A stretch of 22,273 bases of DNA, taken from Acetobacteraceae bacterium. Its GTDB lineage: Bacteria; Pseudomonadota; Alphaproteobacteria; Zavarziniales; Zavarziniaceae. The stretch is taken from NCBI GenBank assembly GCA_947379865.1, contig CANCOY010000064.1:1-22273 (forward strand). Direction: 5' to 3'. The notes beneath the pieces are model-generated. The model worked only from the letters and a program-made list of their open reading frames with translations. It ran no database searches and was not told the origin of the DNA. Shown one piece after another: positions 6,631-13,580 of the stretch. Position 1 is the first letter of the stretch; each line of letters begins with the position of its first letter. The position numbers and the translations under genes were made by a program.

Positions 6631-7182
6631 ATGTCACAGACCTTTGGTCACCCCGAAGCAGCGCTGCCGGCGGCTGATAGCCTCCACATCCGTCTCTGTG
6701 ATGGGATCCAGCACATGGAGTGGCCCCAGGCAGGCCTGACGGCCGACTTTCTGGGGGTGTTCTTTGCCGATATCGCCGCTGCACAAGGGGCGGATTCCCG
6801 CTCTGCGCGGCATGCCATCGGCTATCTCGTCAACGAGCTTCTCGAGAATGCCATCAAGTTTCGCGTGCCTGGCGGGGAACCCGTGCTGGTCGCTGGCGGC
6901 GTCGATGAAGCAGGCTTTGCCTTCGAGATGCACAACGAGGCGACGGTCGAGGTGGCGGCCCATTTCGGGACGCTGCTTGAAGAACTGACCTCGCGCGATC
7001 CCGGCGACCTCATGATCGAGCGGATCGAGGCCAATGCCGAGAACAGCTCGAGCGGGGGGTCCGGCCTTGGCATCCTGACGCTCATGAACGACTACAGCGC
7101 AGAAATGGGCTGGACATTTGGCGACAAGGGGGCGAGCGGCACCCTTGACATTACAACCCGCGTTCGCCTGCCGCTTGACTGA
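6631..7182 (+). CDS. GHKL-like switch protein kinase (slr1658/SiaB-like)
   Basis: Predicted cytosolic protein of 183 residues. The N-box N68-E-L-L-E72-N73-A-I-K-F and a glycine lid G143-S-G-L-G147 followed by ILTL identify a histidine-kinase-like ATPase fold of the small switch-kinase type (RsbW/SiaB-like, cyanobacterial slr1658-like). No phospho-accepting histidine domain is present. Such proteins phosphorylate a serine of a STAS-like partner; the natural partner is encoded next (7203-7544), and the opposing phosphatase lies immediately before. GAGG precedes the ATG by eight bases. It is paralogous to the product of 2524-3021, which has lost the corresponding ATP-binding residues. Kinase activity is inferred from the motifs. 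Confidence 0.8.
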   Translation: MSQTFGHPEAALPAADSLHIRLCDGIQHMEWPQAGLTADFLGVFFADIAAAQGADSRSARHAIGYLVNELLENAIKFRVPGGEPVLVAGGVDEAGFAFEMHNEATVEVAAHFGTLLEELTSRDPGDLMIERIEANAENSSSGGSGLGILTLMNDYSAEMGWTFGDKGASGTLDITTRVRLPLD

Positions 7183-7202
7183 TTAAACTGGAAGTGACGC
7201 GC

Positions 7203-7544
7203 ATGCAGGAGATCAAGACAGCCGACTACCGGGTGTGGGCCGACGGCGCAACCATCCATTACGAGGGCACCATGCGTCTGTCCGGGACCGAGGCCTATGC
7301 CCCGGTGCAGGACATGATGGGTGCCATTCTTGCCCAGGCGCCGGCGCAGATCGTGCTCGACCTCACCAGCCTTGAGTTCCTCAACAGCTCTGGCATCAAC
7401 CTGCTGGCCAAATTCACCATCGAGGTGCGCAAGGCAGCCGGTACGGGCATGGCCGTTCGCGGATCAACCCTGATCCCCTGGCAGTCAAAGTCGCTTCCCA
7501 ATCTGAAGCGCCTGTTTCCCGACCTGGAACTGACCATCGCCTGA
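7203..7544 (+). CDS. STAS-like anti-sigma-antagonist protein (slr1659/SiaC-like)
   Basis: Predicted protein of 113 residues. The core strand and helix I-V-L-D-L-T-S-L-E-F-L-N61-S62-S63-G64-I is the STAS-type signature. By analogy with Bacillus SpoIIAA (D-S58-S-G), Ser62 is the expected phosphorylation site. A later W-Q-S-K-S segment is shared with the methyltransferase fusion at 3018-4250. ATG 7203 is chosen because GGAAG lies eight bases upstream; an in-frame GTG at 7194 overlaps that site. It is the last gene of the plus-strand operon, 20 bases after the kinase gene. It is expected to cycle between phosphorylated and free forms and to bind an output protein when free. The output is not proven; the adjacent cyclase is a candidate. 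Confidence 0.8.
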   Translation: MQEIKTADYRVWADGATIHYEGTMRLSGTEAYAPVQDMMGAILAQAPAQIVLDLTSLEFLNSSGINLLAKFTIEVRKAAGTGMAVRGSTLIPWQSKSLPNLKRLFPDLELTIA

Positions 7545-7554
7545 ATCGTGCTCG

Positions 7555-7606
7555 GGGGCCGTACATGCGGCCCCTTTGCACAACACGGGGCCGTACATGC
7601 GGCCCC
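7555..7606. terminator. Duplicated bidirectional hairpin between convergent genes
   Basis: Two identical hairpins, GGGGCCG-tacatg-CGGCCCC, occupy 7555-7574 and 7587-7606. The repeat period is 32 bases and identity continues into the flank (CCCCTTTGCAC against CCCCTCTGCAC). Each stem is a perfect seven base pairs and works in both orientations. They lie between the stop of the STAS-like gene (7544) and the stop of the convergent cyclase gene (7627). Transcription termination from both sides is the simplest role. Confidence 0.65.
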
Positions 7607-7626
7607 TCTGCACCAGGCTTTGTGGA

Positions 7627-8559
7627 CTATTGGCCCTGCTCGATGCGGGCCAGCAGGTCGCGGGCGACATTTGCCAGCCGCTCACGCGAGTCAGCGGACA
7701 TCCGACCCAGTTCCGCTTCAATGCGGAAACCCTCACCCTGTTCGACCATGATCTGTGTATCGGCGCCGATAGCGGCGTCGAGCACCGCATAGGCACGCAC
7801 ACTGCCGGCGATGCCCTTGAGTTGCAGGGGCTCGCGCTCGACCAAAGAAAACGCCTCGCGGACGAGCGAATAGGTTGAATGCGAGACGAGGATGCCCCCG
7901 ATGTCCGCCTTGCCCTGCAGGCGGGCGGCGATGTTTACCTGGCTTCCGATGGCTGTGTAGTCCATGCGGCTGGAACTGCCAAAGTTGCCAACGGTGCAAT
8001 AGCCGGTGTTGACGCCGATGCGCAGGCGAAAGGGCTGATCGACACCCTTTTCGCTCCATACTTTGGCCAGCTCACCCATCCGCTTCTGCATGGCAATCGA
8101 CATGCGCACACAGGCAAGCGCGTCCTGCTTGTCGCCCAGCGTCTCCGGATCGCCGAAGAAGGCCATGATGCAGTCGCCAATGTACTTGTCGACGGTGGCG
8201 CCATGGGCCAGCGCAATGATGGTCAGCTCAGAGAGATAATTGTTCAGCATGCCCGAGAGTTCCTCAGGCTCCATGCTTTCTGTGATCGACGTGAAATTGA
8301 CGATGTCGCAGAAAAAGACGGTCAGCTTCTTTCGTGAGGCCGAGATCTCGGCAACGCTGCGGCCGGTGAACAGGGCGTCATAGATCTGGGGCGAGAGATA
8401 GTGCGAGAGCTGCGTGGAAAGCCGCTCCAGCGTGGCGTTCTGCTCGCCCAGCTGTTCCTCGATGGCGTCACTGTGATCAAGCAGCGCTTCGTGCATGATC
8501 TGCAACTCGGACAATTCCTCGTTCAAGCGGAGGATTTCGCTCGCGTTTGCGTCGGCCAT
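7627..8559 (-). CDS. Class III adenylate cyclase with N-terminal coiled coil
   Basis: Predicted soluble protein of 310 residues. Residues about 5-50 form a Glu/Leu-rich coiled coil, followed by LSHYLSPQIYDAL and the cyclase homology domain (about 78-250). Catalytic residues are complete: metal-binding Asp85 (FFCDIVNF) and Asp129 (DKYIGD), base-recognition Lys125 and Thr202 (DYTAIG), and transition-state Asn209 and Arg213 (VNIAAR). A Lys/Thr pair is typical of class IIIb adenylate cyclases, so cAMP is the expected product. No membrane segment or sensor domain is present, so control must come through partners. GGAG precedes ATG 8559 by seven bases. It is transcribed towards the partner-switching operon. 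Control by that operon is inferred from the SiaABC-SiaD analogy. Confidence 0.88.
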   Translation of the reverse strand: MADANASEILRLNEELSELQIMHEALLDHSDAIEEQLGEQNATLERLSTQLSHYLSPQIYDALFTGRSVAEISASRKKLTVFFCDIVNFTSITESMEPEELSGMLNNYLSELTIIALAHGATVDKYIGDCIMAFFGDPETLGDKQDALACVRMSIAMQKRMGELAKVWSEKGVDQPFRLRIGVNTGYCTVGNFGSSSRMDYTAIGSQVNIAARLQGKADIGGILVSHSTYSLVREAFSLVEREPLQLKGIAGSVRAYAVLDAAIGADTQIMVEQGEGFRIEAELGRMSADSRERLANVARDLLARIEQGQ

Positions 8560-8622
8560 GATGGCTCCAATCGGCTTTAGACCACGCGCCTGTCCGGTCG
8601 TGCTGTCCCGTTGGCGAAAATG

Positions 8623-8658
8623 CCCTGGCGGGCCACCCGGATGAGGGGCCCGCCAGGG
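8623..8658 (-). terminator. Terminator of the decarboxylase-like pair
   Basis: Perfect 12-base stem CCCTGGCGGGCC (8623-8634) and GGCCCGCCAGGG (8647-8658) with a 12-base loop. On the minus strand the stem is followed by CATTTTC, a short T-run. It lies 21 bases past the stop at 8680, as expected of an intrinsic terminator. Confidence 0.75.
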
Positions 8659-8679
8659 TTCTGCTGCTGCGATCCGGCC

Positions 8680-9423
8680 TTACTTGGCGAGATAGTCGTG
8701 GATGACCCGGCCATAGGGCAGGGTCATGTCTGTGACCATATGGTTGCCACCCACCACATGGCGGACCGGAAGGTCGGCCAGCGGGCAGTTGACCGAGGGG
8801 ATCAGCTCCAGACGGGCGCGGCCCGTCCAGGCGCCGTGCACCACGACGTCCGTGAAGTTGATCGCCACCAGCTGGGCAATCGCCGGCGTGCCGTCGATGT
8901 CCGGGATCATCTTCAGCGTGACCTGCGTCCGGGCCAGGCTCTCGATCTCGGCCGAGTGGTCCTTGCGGAAGGCGTCATGCTTGTAGACCATCGTGCCGTT
9001 TGCAACCGACTGGGTTGCATAATGCAGGGTGCCCGTCAGGGTATCGCCGTTCACGCCAAGCTTGGCCTGACCGTACTTCATCGGATAGCCCCAGATCTCG
9101 CGCCCACCCGCCAGCGGCGGGGTGTTGTCGACATACATCTGGCTGATGAAGTTGCACTTCTCGCCGTTGAACGTGCAGGGGATGACCTGGGCTGCGGCGG
9201 AATAGGCGCCAAAGCCTTCACCATCGGGCAGGTCCAGCCACTGCACCGCCACCGTGTCGCCGTCCGGAACCAGGGGTTCGGGCAGGGCTTCACGGATGGC
9301 CGCCGGGTCGGTCTTGTAGTGGATGATCATGTACTGGCGCTGAGAGAACCGATAAGGGCCACGCGGATAGGTCGGGCTCTGCAGCGGCATCGAGGGCAGC
9401 GCTTTGACATCACTCTTCTTCAT
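8680..9423 (-). CDS. Acetoacetate-decarboxylase-like protein lacking catalytic residues
   Basis: Predicted protein of 247 residues, the full length of the family, aligning end to end with its neighbour at 9443-10192. It keeps P-R-G-P-Y-R-F, Arg29, C-T-F-N-G, G-G-R-E-I-W-G-Y-P and L-P-Y-G-R. Compared with the Clostridium acetobutylicum enzyme (recalled: Glu76, Lys115, Lys116), the Schiff-base lysine is Met115 (Y-P-M-K) and the catalytic glutamate is Ala76 (Y-S-A-A). Lys116 and Arg29 remain. Decarboxylation by the classical mechanism is therefore unlikely. It may be a structural partner, a binding protein or an enzyme of changed chemistry. ATG 9423 has GGGAG nine bases upstream. The gene follows its paralogue by 19 bases in one operon that ends at the 8623-8658 terminator. 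Confidence 0.85.
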   Translation of the reverse strand: MKKSDVKALPSMPLQSPTYPRGPYRFSQRQYMIIHYKTDPAAIREALPEPLVPDGDTVAVQWLDLPDGEGFGAYSAAAQVIPCTFNGEKCNFISQMYVDNTPPLAGGREIWGYPMKYGQAKLGVNGDTLTGTLHYATQSVANGTMVYKHDAFRKDHSAEIESLARTQVTLKMIPDIDGTPAIAQLVAINFTDVVVHGAWTGRARLELIPSVNCPLADLPVRHVVGGNHMVTDMTLPYGRVIHDYLAK

Positions 9424-9442
9424 GAAGGTGTCTCCCGGCCGC

Positions 9443-10192
9443 TCAGGCTTCTTTGAGGTAATCGAACAGCACCCGGCCATGGGGCAGGGTCAGATCACTG
9501 ATGAAGTGCTTGCCACCGATGATCTTCTTGACCGGCAGGTCGGCCACGGGCGCATTCACATGCGGCACCAGATGCAGGCGGGCCGGCGAGATCCAGACGC
9601 CCTTCACGGTGATGTCCGTGAGGTTGTAGGCGACCAGCTGGCAGATCTTCTGGCTGCCATCGACATCGGGGATGATCTTGAGGTTGACCGACGTGCGCGT
9701 CATGCCCTTTGCCTGGGCCTCGACACCGCCCGGCGCCACCTGGTGCTTGTAGCCCATGGTGCCCATGGCAACCATCTGGCCGGCATAGTGCAGCGTGCCC
9801 GTCAGCGTGTCAGAGCAGGTCTCCAGCTTCGGGAAGGCGTACTTCTTGGGGAAGCCCCAGATTTCGCGGCCGCCCGAGATCGGCGGCTCGTCGTCCAGAT
9901 ACATCTGGGCGGTGTAGTTGACCGGCTCACCATTGAAGGTGCACGGAATGACGATGCCACTCTCGGTGTAATCGCCAAACCCGGAGCTGTCGGGCATGCG
10001 GATCCACTCGTAGAGGACATGCGAATCGGTATTGGGAACCAGCGGCTCCGGCACGGCCATGCGCAGCAGCTCGGGATCGGTCTCATAAGTGACGATCATG
10101 AACTCGCGGTTGATGAAGCGGTACGGACCCATGGGATAGCTCGGGCTTGCAGCCGGCATCGAGGGCAGCTTAAGGATCTGGTCAGGCGTCAT
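9443..10192 (-). CDS. Acetoacetate decarboxylase family protein, catalytic residues intact
   Basis: Predicted protein of 249 residues, close to the 244 of the clostridial enzyme. Conserved segments run throughout: G-P-Y-R-F-I-N-R29-E, V-P-E-P-L, Y-T-E77-S-G, I-P-C-T-F-N-G, G-G-R-E-I-W-G-F-P-K116-K117, G-T-M-G-Y-K-H and L-K-I-I-P-D-V-D-G. Glu77 and Lys116 correspond to the glutamate and Schiff-base lysine, so a decarboxylase of acetoacetate or another beta-keto acid is possible. The wider superfamily also holds aldolase-dehydratases, so the substrate is not fixed. AAGGA lies eight bases before the ATG. It is the first gene of a two-gene operon, divergent from the SDR gene at 10510. Confidence 0.88.
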   Translation of the reverse strand: MTPDQILKLPSMPAASPSYPMGPYRFINREFMIVTYETDPELLRMAVPEPLVPNTDSHVLYEWIRMPDSSGFGDYTESGIVIPCTFNGEPVNYTAQMYLDDEPPISGGREIWGFPKKYAFPKLETCSDTLTGTLHYAGQMVAMGTMGYKHQVAPGGVEAQAKGMTRTSVNLKIIPDVDGSQKICQLVAYNLTDITVKGVWISPARLHLVPHVNAPVADLPVKKIIGGKHFISDLTLPHGRVLFDYLKEA

Positions 10193-10509
10193 TTGATGTT
10201 TCCTTGGCGGCGGATGTCAGTTCAATAAACGATCAGGCAGACTTTGTTATATTAAGTTTTTGTACGGACGGGAATGATCGGCCTGCAATGCGCCAGTCCC
10301 GTTGCGGTTGAAGTCTGCTTGTTCGGATGATCACGGTACAACATAAACATAATCCGTAGCGGAACCATGGGTGATGTTCCCAAATCTGGCCCCGCTGCTG
10401 CCGGATGCCCCCTGGTCCGCCGCAACCCTGGCGGGGGACTTTGGCCTGCACAGGGGGGCGGCGCCTGTTATAGTCGTCTCCACAGGCAGGCATGCCAGGG
10501 GGACGAGCC
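10193..10509. promoter_or_regulatory. Divergent promoter region, decarboxylase pair and SDR
   Basis: This region separates genes transcribed in opposite directions. It is AT-rich at about 10225-10265 and 10335-10360, the side serving the minus-strand genes. For the plus-strand SDR, TATAGT (10469-10474) is a good -10 element about 35 bases before the ATG, but no good -35 is seen. No convincing gene lies inside; a 133-residue minus-strand open frame running through it overlaps the SDR gene and has no homology I recognise. Confidence 0.4.
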
Positions 10510-11229
10510 ATGGGCCAGAAAGAGGAAAGCAGCGCGCCGGTCGTGCTGATCACGGGCGTGGGGCCGGGCACGGGCGGTGCCATGGCCCGCCGGTTCGCTG
10601 CTGGCGGCTGGCGTGTGGCCATGCTGGCCCGCAATGCCGAACGCCTGGGCGCGCTGGAGGCCGAGATTACAGGCGCCCGCGCCTATCCTTGCGACGTGAC
10701 CGATGCGGCCAGCCTCGATGCCACGGTAAGCGCGGTGGAGCACGAGCTTGGTCCCATCTCGGCCGTTATTCATAATGCCGTTGGCGGCGCCTTCGGGAAC
10801 TTCATGGAAATCGACCCTGCGGTGCTGCAGGCAAATTTCCAGGTCAATACCATGGCCCTGCTTCACCTGGCCCGCCGCGTGGCACCAGCCATGATTGCCG
10901 CCGGGCATGGCGCGATCATTGCCACGGGCAATACCGCGGCCCAGCGCGGCCGGGCGGCCTTTGCCGGTTTTGCCCCCACCAAGGCGGCCCAGCGTATCCT
11001 GGCCGAGGCCATTGCCCGCGAACTGGGGCCAAAGGGCGTGCACGTCGCCTATATCATCATCGATGCCGTGATCGACATGGCCTGGACGCGGGAACGCTTT
11101 GCCGGCAAGCCCACGGAATTCTTCATCCAGCCGGCCGACATTGCCGACGAGGTCTGGCGCGTGGTGCACCAGCCCCGTTCGGCCTGGTCGTTCAATGTGG
11201 AGATCAGGCCTTTTGGCGAGACCTGGTAG
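10510..11229 (+). CDS. SDR-family protein with Phe in place of the catalytic Tyr
   Basis: Predicted cytosolic protein of 239 residues. T-G-V-G-P-G-T-G-G is the Rossmann glycine motif, followed by A-R-N-A at the end of strand 2 (NADP preference possible), C-D-V-T and H-N-A-V-G-G. At the active site the usual Y-x-x-x-K reads F-A-P-T-K, and the usual serine strand reads A-T-G-N-T-A-A, so the Tyr is missing and probably the Ser too. The ending A-R-E-L-G-P-K-G-V-H-V-A is typical of a known subgroup of SDRs that share an F-A-x-x-K site, so this is not a sequencing error. ATG 10510 is preferred to 10492 because GGGGGACGAG precedes it. It ends three bases from the convergent amidohydrolase. Confidence 0.85.
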   Translation: MGQKEESSAPVVLITGVGPGTGGAMARRFAAGGWRVAMLARNAERLGALEAEITGARAYPCDVTDAASLDATVSAVEHELGPISAVIHNAVGGAFGNFMEIDPAVLQANFQVNTMALLHLARRVAPAMIAAGHGAIIATGNTAAQRGRAAFAGFAPTKAAQRILAEAIARELGPKGVHVAYIIIDAVIDMAWTRERFAGKPTEFFIQPADIADEVWRVVHQPRSAWSFNVEIRPFGETW

Positions 11230-11232
11230 GAC

Positions 11233-12432
11233 TCAGGCGGCAAGCCTTGCGATGCGCGCCGCCCCCACCAAATCCTCGAAATTGGCGCGGTAGAAACGGT
11301 CGAGCATGGCTTCCGGCGCCCCTGCAAGTGAGGCGCCGAAGCGGCCAAGGGGGTTGCGCCCCCCTTCCACATGGGGGAAGTCCGAAGAAAACAGGCAGGT
11401 CTCCTCCCCCGCCTGTTCCATGATCCAGCGCACGTCTTCTGCCGGATAGGGGGTGGCGCGGATCTGGCGGCGCACATAGTCGCTGGGCCGCAGGCTCAGC
11501 TTGCGCAGGCGCTCCTCGCTTTTGGCAAAGGCGGCATGGGCGCTGTCGAGATAGCGCATCCAGCTGGGCAGCCACGAGGCCCCCTGTTCGATGACGCCCC
11601 ATTTCAGGCGGGGAAAGCGCTCCAGCACGCCATCGATGATCAGGGTGGCCAGGGTCTGCATCACGGGCGTGGGAATGGCCATATAGTCGACCGAGCGGAA
11701 ATTCTCGGCGCCGCCGTGGAAGTCGGTTACCCGGGGCAGACCGTTCTCGAAATAGGCGGGGTCCAGCAGCGCGCCACCGCCACCCACGTGAAAGACGATG
11801 GGGATGCCCGCTTCCTCGGCCTGGGCCCACACCGGATCCAGCGCGATATGGCTGGGCGAATGGCCGCGCGGGCAGGCGGAGGCAATCAGCAGTGCGCCTG
11901 CCCCGCCCCGAATGGCCTCGGCCCCCACGGCGCGCGCCATGGCAAAATCACCCAGCGGCACATAGCAGGTGGGAATCAGGCGGCGGTCCACGGCGCAGAA
12001 GGCCAGCATGGCGCGGTTGTGCGCCTCGGCCATGCCGCGCACCAGGGCAAGGTCGCCGGCCCGTTCCGCCTTGCACAGTTCGCCATTGGAAAAGGTGTTG
12101 AACACCAGCTGGCTGGCAAAGCCCAGCAGGTCGAGGGCGCGGGGGCGGTCGGCCGCAATGAAGGAGCCCGTGGCGCTCCAGTTCTTGCGCAGCATCAGCT
12201 CTGCCTCGTCGCGGGCGCGGTATGCGGGGTCGGCATGATCGCGGCGCAGGCGGGCGATGACGCTATCGTCGTCACCCCCCTTGGTGCCCCGTGCGCCCGG
12301 TGGGGCGGCGCCCAGGTCCAGCCGGGGCAGACGCGCCCGGGTGGCGGCATCGGCATGGTCCAGCAGCCAGTCCGGCGTTTCCATGATGTGGGCATCGGCA
12401 TCGTGCAAGATGCGGCCGGTGGCATAGGGCAT
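11233..12432 (-). CDS. Amidohydrolase family 2 (ACMSD-like) metal-dependent hydrolase
   Basis: Predicted protein of 399 residues with a TIM-barrel amidohydrolase pattern. The metal motif D-A-D13-A-H15-I-M-E opens the first strand, a histidine sits in I-V-F-H-V-G-G (about 215), E-Q-G-A-S-W-L-P-S-W follows the next strand, and the metal-binding aspartate sits in F-S-S-D-F-P-H-V-E-G-G (about 350). Members hydrolyse or decarboxylate aromatic or other carboxylated compounds; this substrate is unknown. AGGAGG five bases before ATG 12432 fixes the start. It lies 24 bases after the carboxymuconolactone-decarboxylase-like gene and should be co-transcribed with it. Confidence 0.88.
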   Translation of the reverse strand: MPYATGRILHDADAHIMETPDWLLDHADAATRARLPRLDLGAAPPGARGTKGGDDDSVIARLRRDHADPAYRARDEAELMLRKNWSATGSFIAADRPRALDLLGFASQLVFNTFSNGELCKAERAGDLALVRGMAEAHNRAMLAFCAVDRRLIPTCYVPLGDFAMARAVGAEAIRGGAGALLIASACPRGHSPSHIALDPVWAQAEEAGIPIVFHVGGGGALLDPAYFENGLPRVTDFHGGAENFRSVDYMAIPTPVMQTLATLIIDGVLERFPRLKWGVIEQGASWLPSWMRYLDSAHAAFAKSEERLRKLSLRPSDYVRRQIRATPYPAEDVRWIMEQAGEETCLFSSDFPHVEGGRNPLGRFGASLAGAPEAMLDRFYRANFEDLVGAARIARLAA

Positions 12433-12456
12433 GGCGTCCTCCTGTTTTTTTAAAGA

Positions 12457-13020
12457 CTAGGCTGGCGTGTCTTCCCCGGGCAAGGGGAAGGCGGCCAGCC
12501 AGGGCGCATAGTCCGCCTCCACGTCGATCTCCAGGCTGGCCAGCAGGCGCACCACGCCCACATAAAAGGCGATGGTCATCACCAGGTCCGTCAGCAGTTC
12601 GGCATCCAGATGCTGGCCAAGTGCCGCAAAGGTCGTGGCGGTGATGGCCGGGCCTGCAGTCATTTCGCGGGCGGCCAGCAGCACCAGACGGGCCAGCGGC
12701 TCAAGCGGGCTCACCCGCCCGGCGCTCTCCTCGGCGATGGCGCGGATGTCGTCATCGGAAACGCCGGCGTCGCGGCCAATCTTCACATGGTGCGACCATT
12801 CATAGGGCGCGCGGGCCACATGGCCGACCTGCAGGATCGCCAGTTCCCGCAGCCGGGGATCAAGCCTGCTGCCATGGCGGATCCAGCCCCCCAGCCCGGC
12901 AAAGGCCCGGGCGCCATTGGGGCTGTGGACCAGCGCCTTCATCAGGTTGATGTCGCGCACCAGCAAGTCCTGGTCGGCGGGGGCAAGGTCGGTGCGGTCA
13001 AGATAGGGCAGGCGGGCCAT
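12457..13020 (-). CDS. Carboxymuconolactone decarboxylase (CMD) family protein
   Basis: Predicted protein of 187 residues, all-alpha, of the CMD/AhpD fold. The core R-L-R-E-L-A-I-L-Q-V-G followed by Y-E-W-S-H-H-V-K-I-G-R-D-A-G-V is the typical signature (about residues 57-97). There is no C-x-x-C, so it is not an AhpD-type peroxidase; the E-W-x-H-H version belongs to the decarboxylase-like branch. Substrate unknown. GGAGG four bases before the ATG fixes the start. It heads a two-gene operon with the amidohydrolase and is divergent from the NTF2-like gene at 13125, 104 bases away. Confidence 0.85.
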   Translation of the reverse strand: MARLPYLDRTDLAPADQDLLVRDINLMKALVHSPNGARAFAGLGGWIRHGSRLDPRLRELAILQVGHVARAPYEWSHHVKIGRDAGVSDDDIRAIAEESAGRVSPLEPLARLVLLAAREMTAGPAITATTFAALGQHLDAELLTDLVMTIAFYVGVVRLLASLEIDVEADYAPWLAAFPLPGEDTPA

Positions 13021-13124
13021 GGGGCCTCCGGGGCAGGTGGGTTATGCCCGATGTTACCATGCGGGACTCGCGCAGCAGCGCTTTTTCAGGTGATGATGGC
13101 GCTTCCCCGGGGAGGAGAAACAAG

Positions 13125-13532
13125 ATGACAAGCCAAAGCAGCAAAGCGGTGATCCAGGGCTTCTTCGACCATCTGGCCAAGGGAGACCTCGCCACGGCCA
13201 GCGCCCTGATGGCACCGGACATGGTCTATACGCTGATCGGCACCGGCGACCTGTCGGGCACGTTCCATGGCATGGAAGAAATCGCGGCCAAGCTTTTCGG
13301 CCCCCTGCAGGAACGCCTGGAGGCGCCGATCCGCCTGAAGCTGAAGGAACTGATCGGCGAGGGCGACCGCGTGGCAGCACTCGCCACTGGCGAGGCACAG
13401 GGCCGCTTTGGCCCCTACAACAACACTTATTGCTTCGTCTTCACGGTGAAGGACGGGCACATCGCGACGCTGGATGAATATCTCGACACCGTGCTGGTCG
13501 AGACCGCCCTTTATGGCCGCAAGCTGGTCTGA
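13125..13532 (+). CDS. NTF2-like / SnoaL-like small protein
   Basis: Predicted protein of 135 residues. The helix V-I-Q-G-F-F-D-H-L-A-K-G-D, then M-A-P-D-M-V-Y, G-T-F-H-G-M-E-E-I and a final sheet Y-C-F-V-F-T-V-K-D-G-H-I with D-E-Y-L-D-T match the SnoaL/ketosteroid-isomerase-like (NTF2) cone fold. Members are isomerases, cyclases, hydrolases or non-enzymatic binding proteins, so a specific reaction cannot be assigned. ATG 13125 is chosen over a longer start at 13044 because GGAGGAG lies eight bases upstream and the fold begins there. A strong hairpin follows the stop. Confidence 0.82.
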   Translation: MTSQSSKAVIQGFFDHLAKGDLATASALMAPDMVYTLIGTGDLSGTFHGMEEIAAKLFGPLQERLEAPIRLKLKELIGEGDRVAALATGEAQGRFGPYNNTYCFVFTVKDGHIATLDEYLDTVLVETALYGRKLV

Positions 13533-13541
13533 ACCAGCAAG

Positions 13542-13571
13542 CCGGGTGGCGGACAGATGCCCGCCACCCGG
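13542..13571. terminator. Bidirectional terminator hairpin
   Basis: Perfect 11-base stem CCGGGTGGCGG (13542-13552) and CCGCCACCCGG (13561-13571) with an eight-base loop. It fills the gap between the convergent NTF2-like gene (stop 13532) and MFS gene (stop 13581). No T-run on either side. Confidence 0.65.
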
Positions 13572-13580
13572 AAGCAGGCC

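Noticed and set aside
5297..6784. A 495-codon open frame on the minus strand
   Set aside because: It lies antisense to the PP2C sensor and part of the kinase gene, whose motifs are unambiguous. It has no recognisable domain and is the usual antisense shadow of GC-rich coding DNA.
7555..7618. Start of a CRISPR array
   Set aside because: Only two units, each a hairpin with an 11-12 base gap between stems and no spacer-like sequence; terminators explain it better.
8611..10228. Two long plus-strand open frames opposite the decarboxylase-like genes
   Set aside because: Both are antisense to well-conserved genes and rich in Arg/His/Asp repeats typical of shadow frames; neither has a ribosome site.
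11371..12453. A 360-codon open frame on the plus strand
   Set aside because: Antisense to the amidohydrolase, which has intact metal motifs and an excellent ribosome site.
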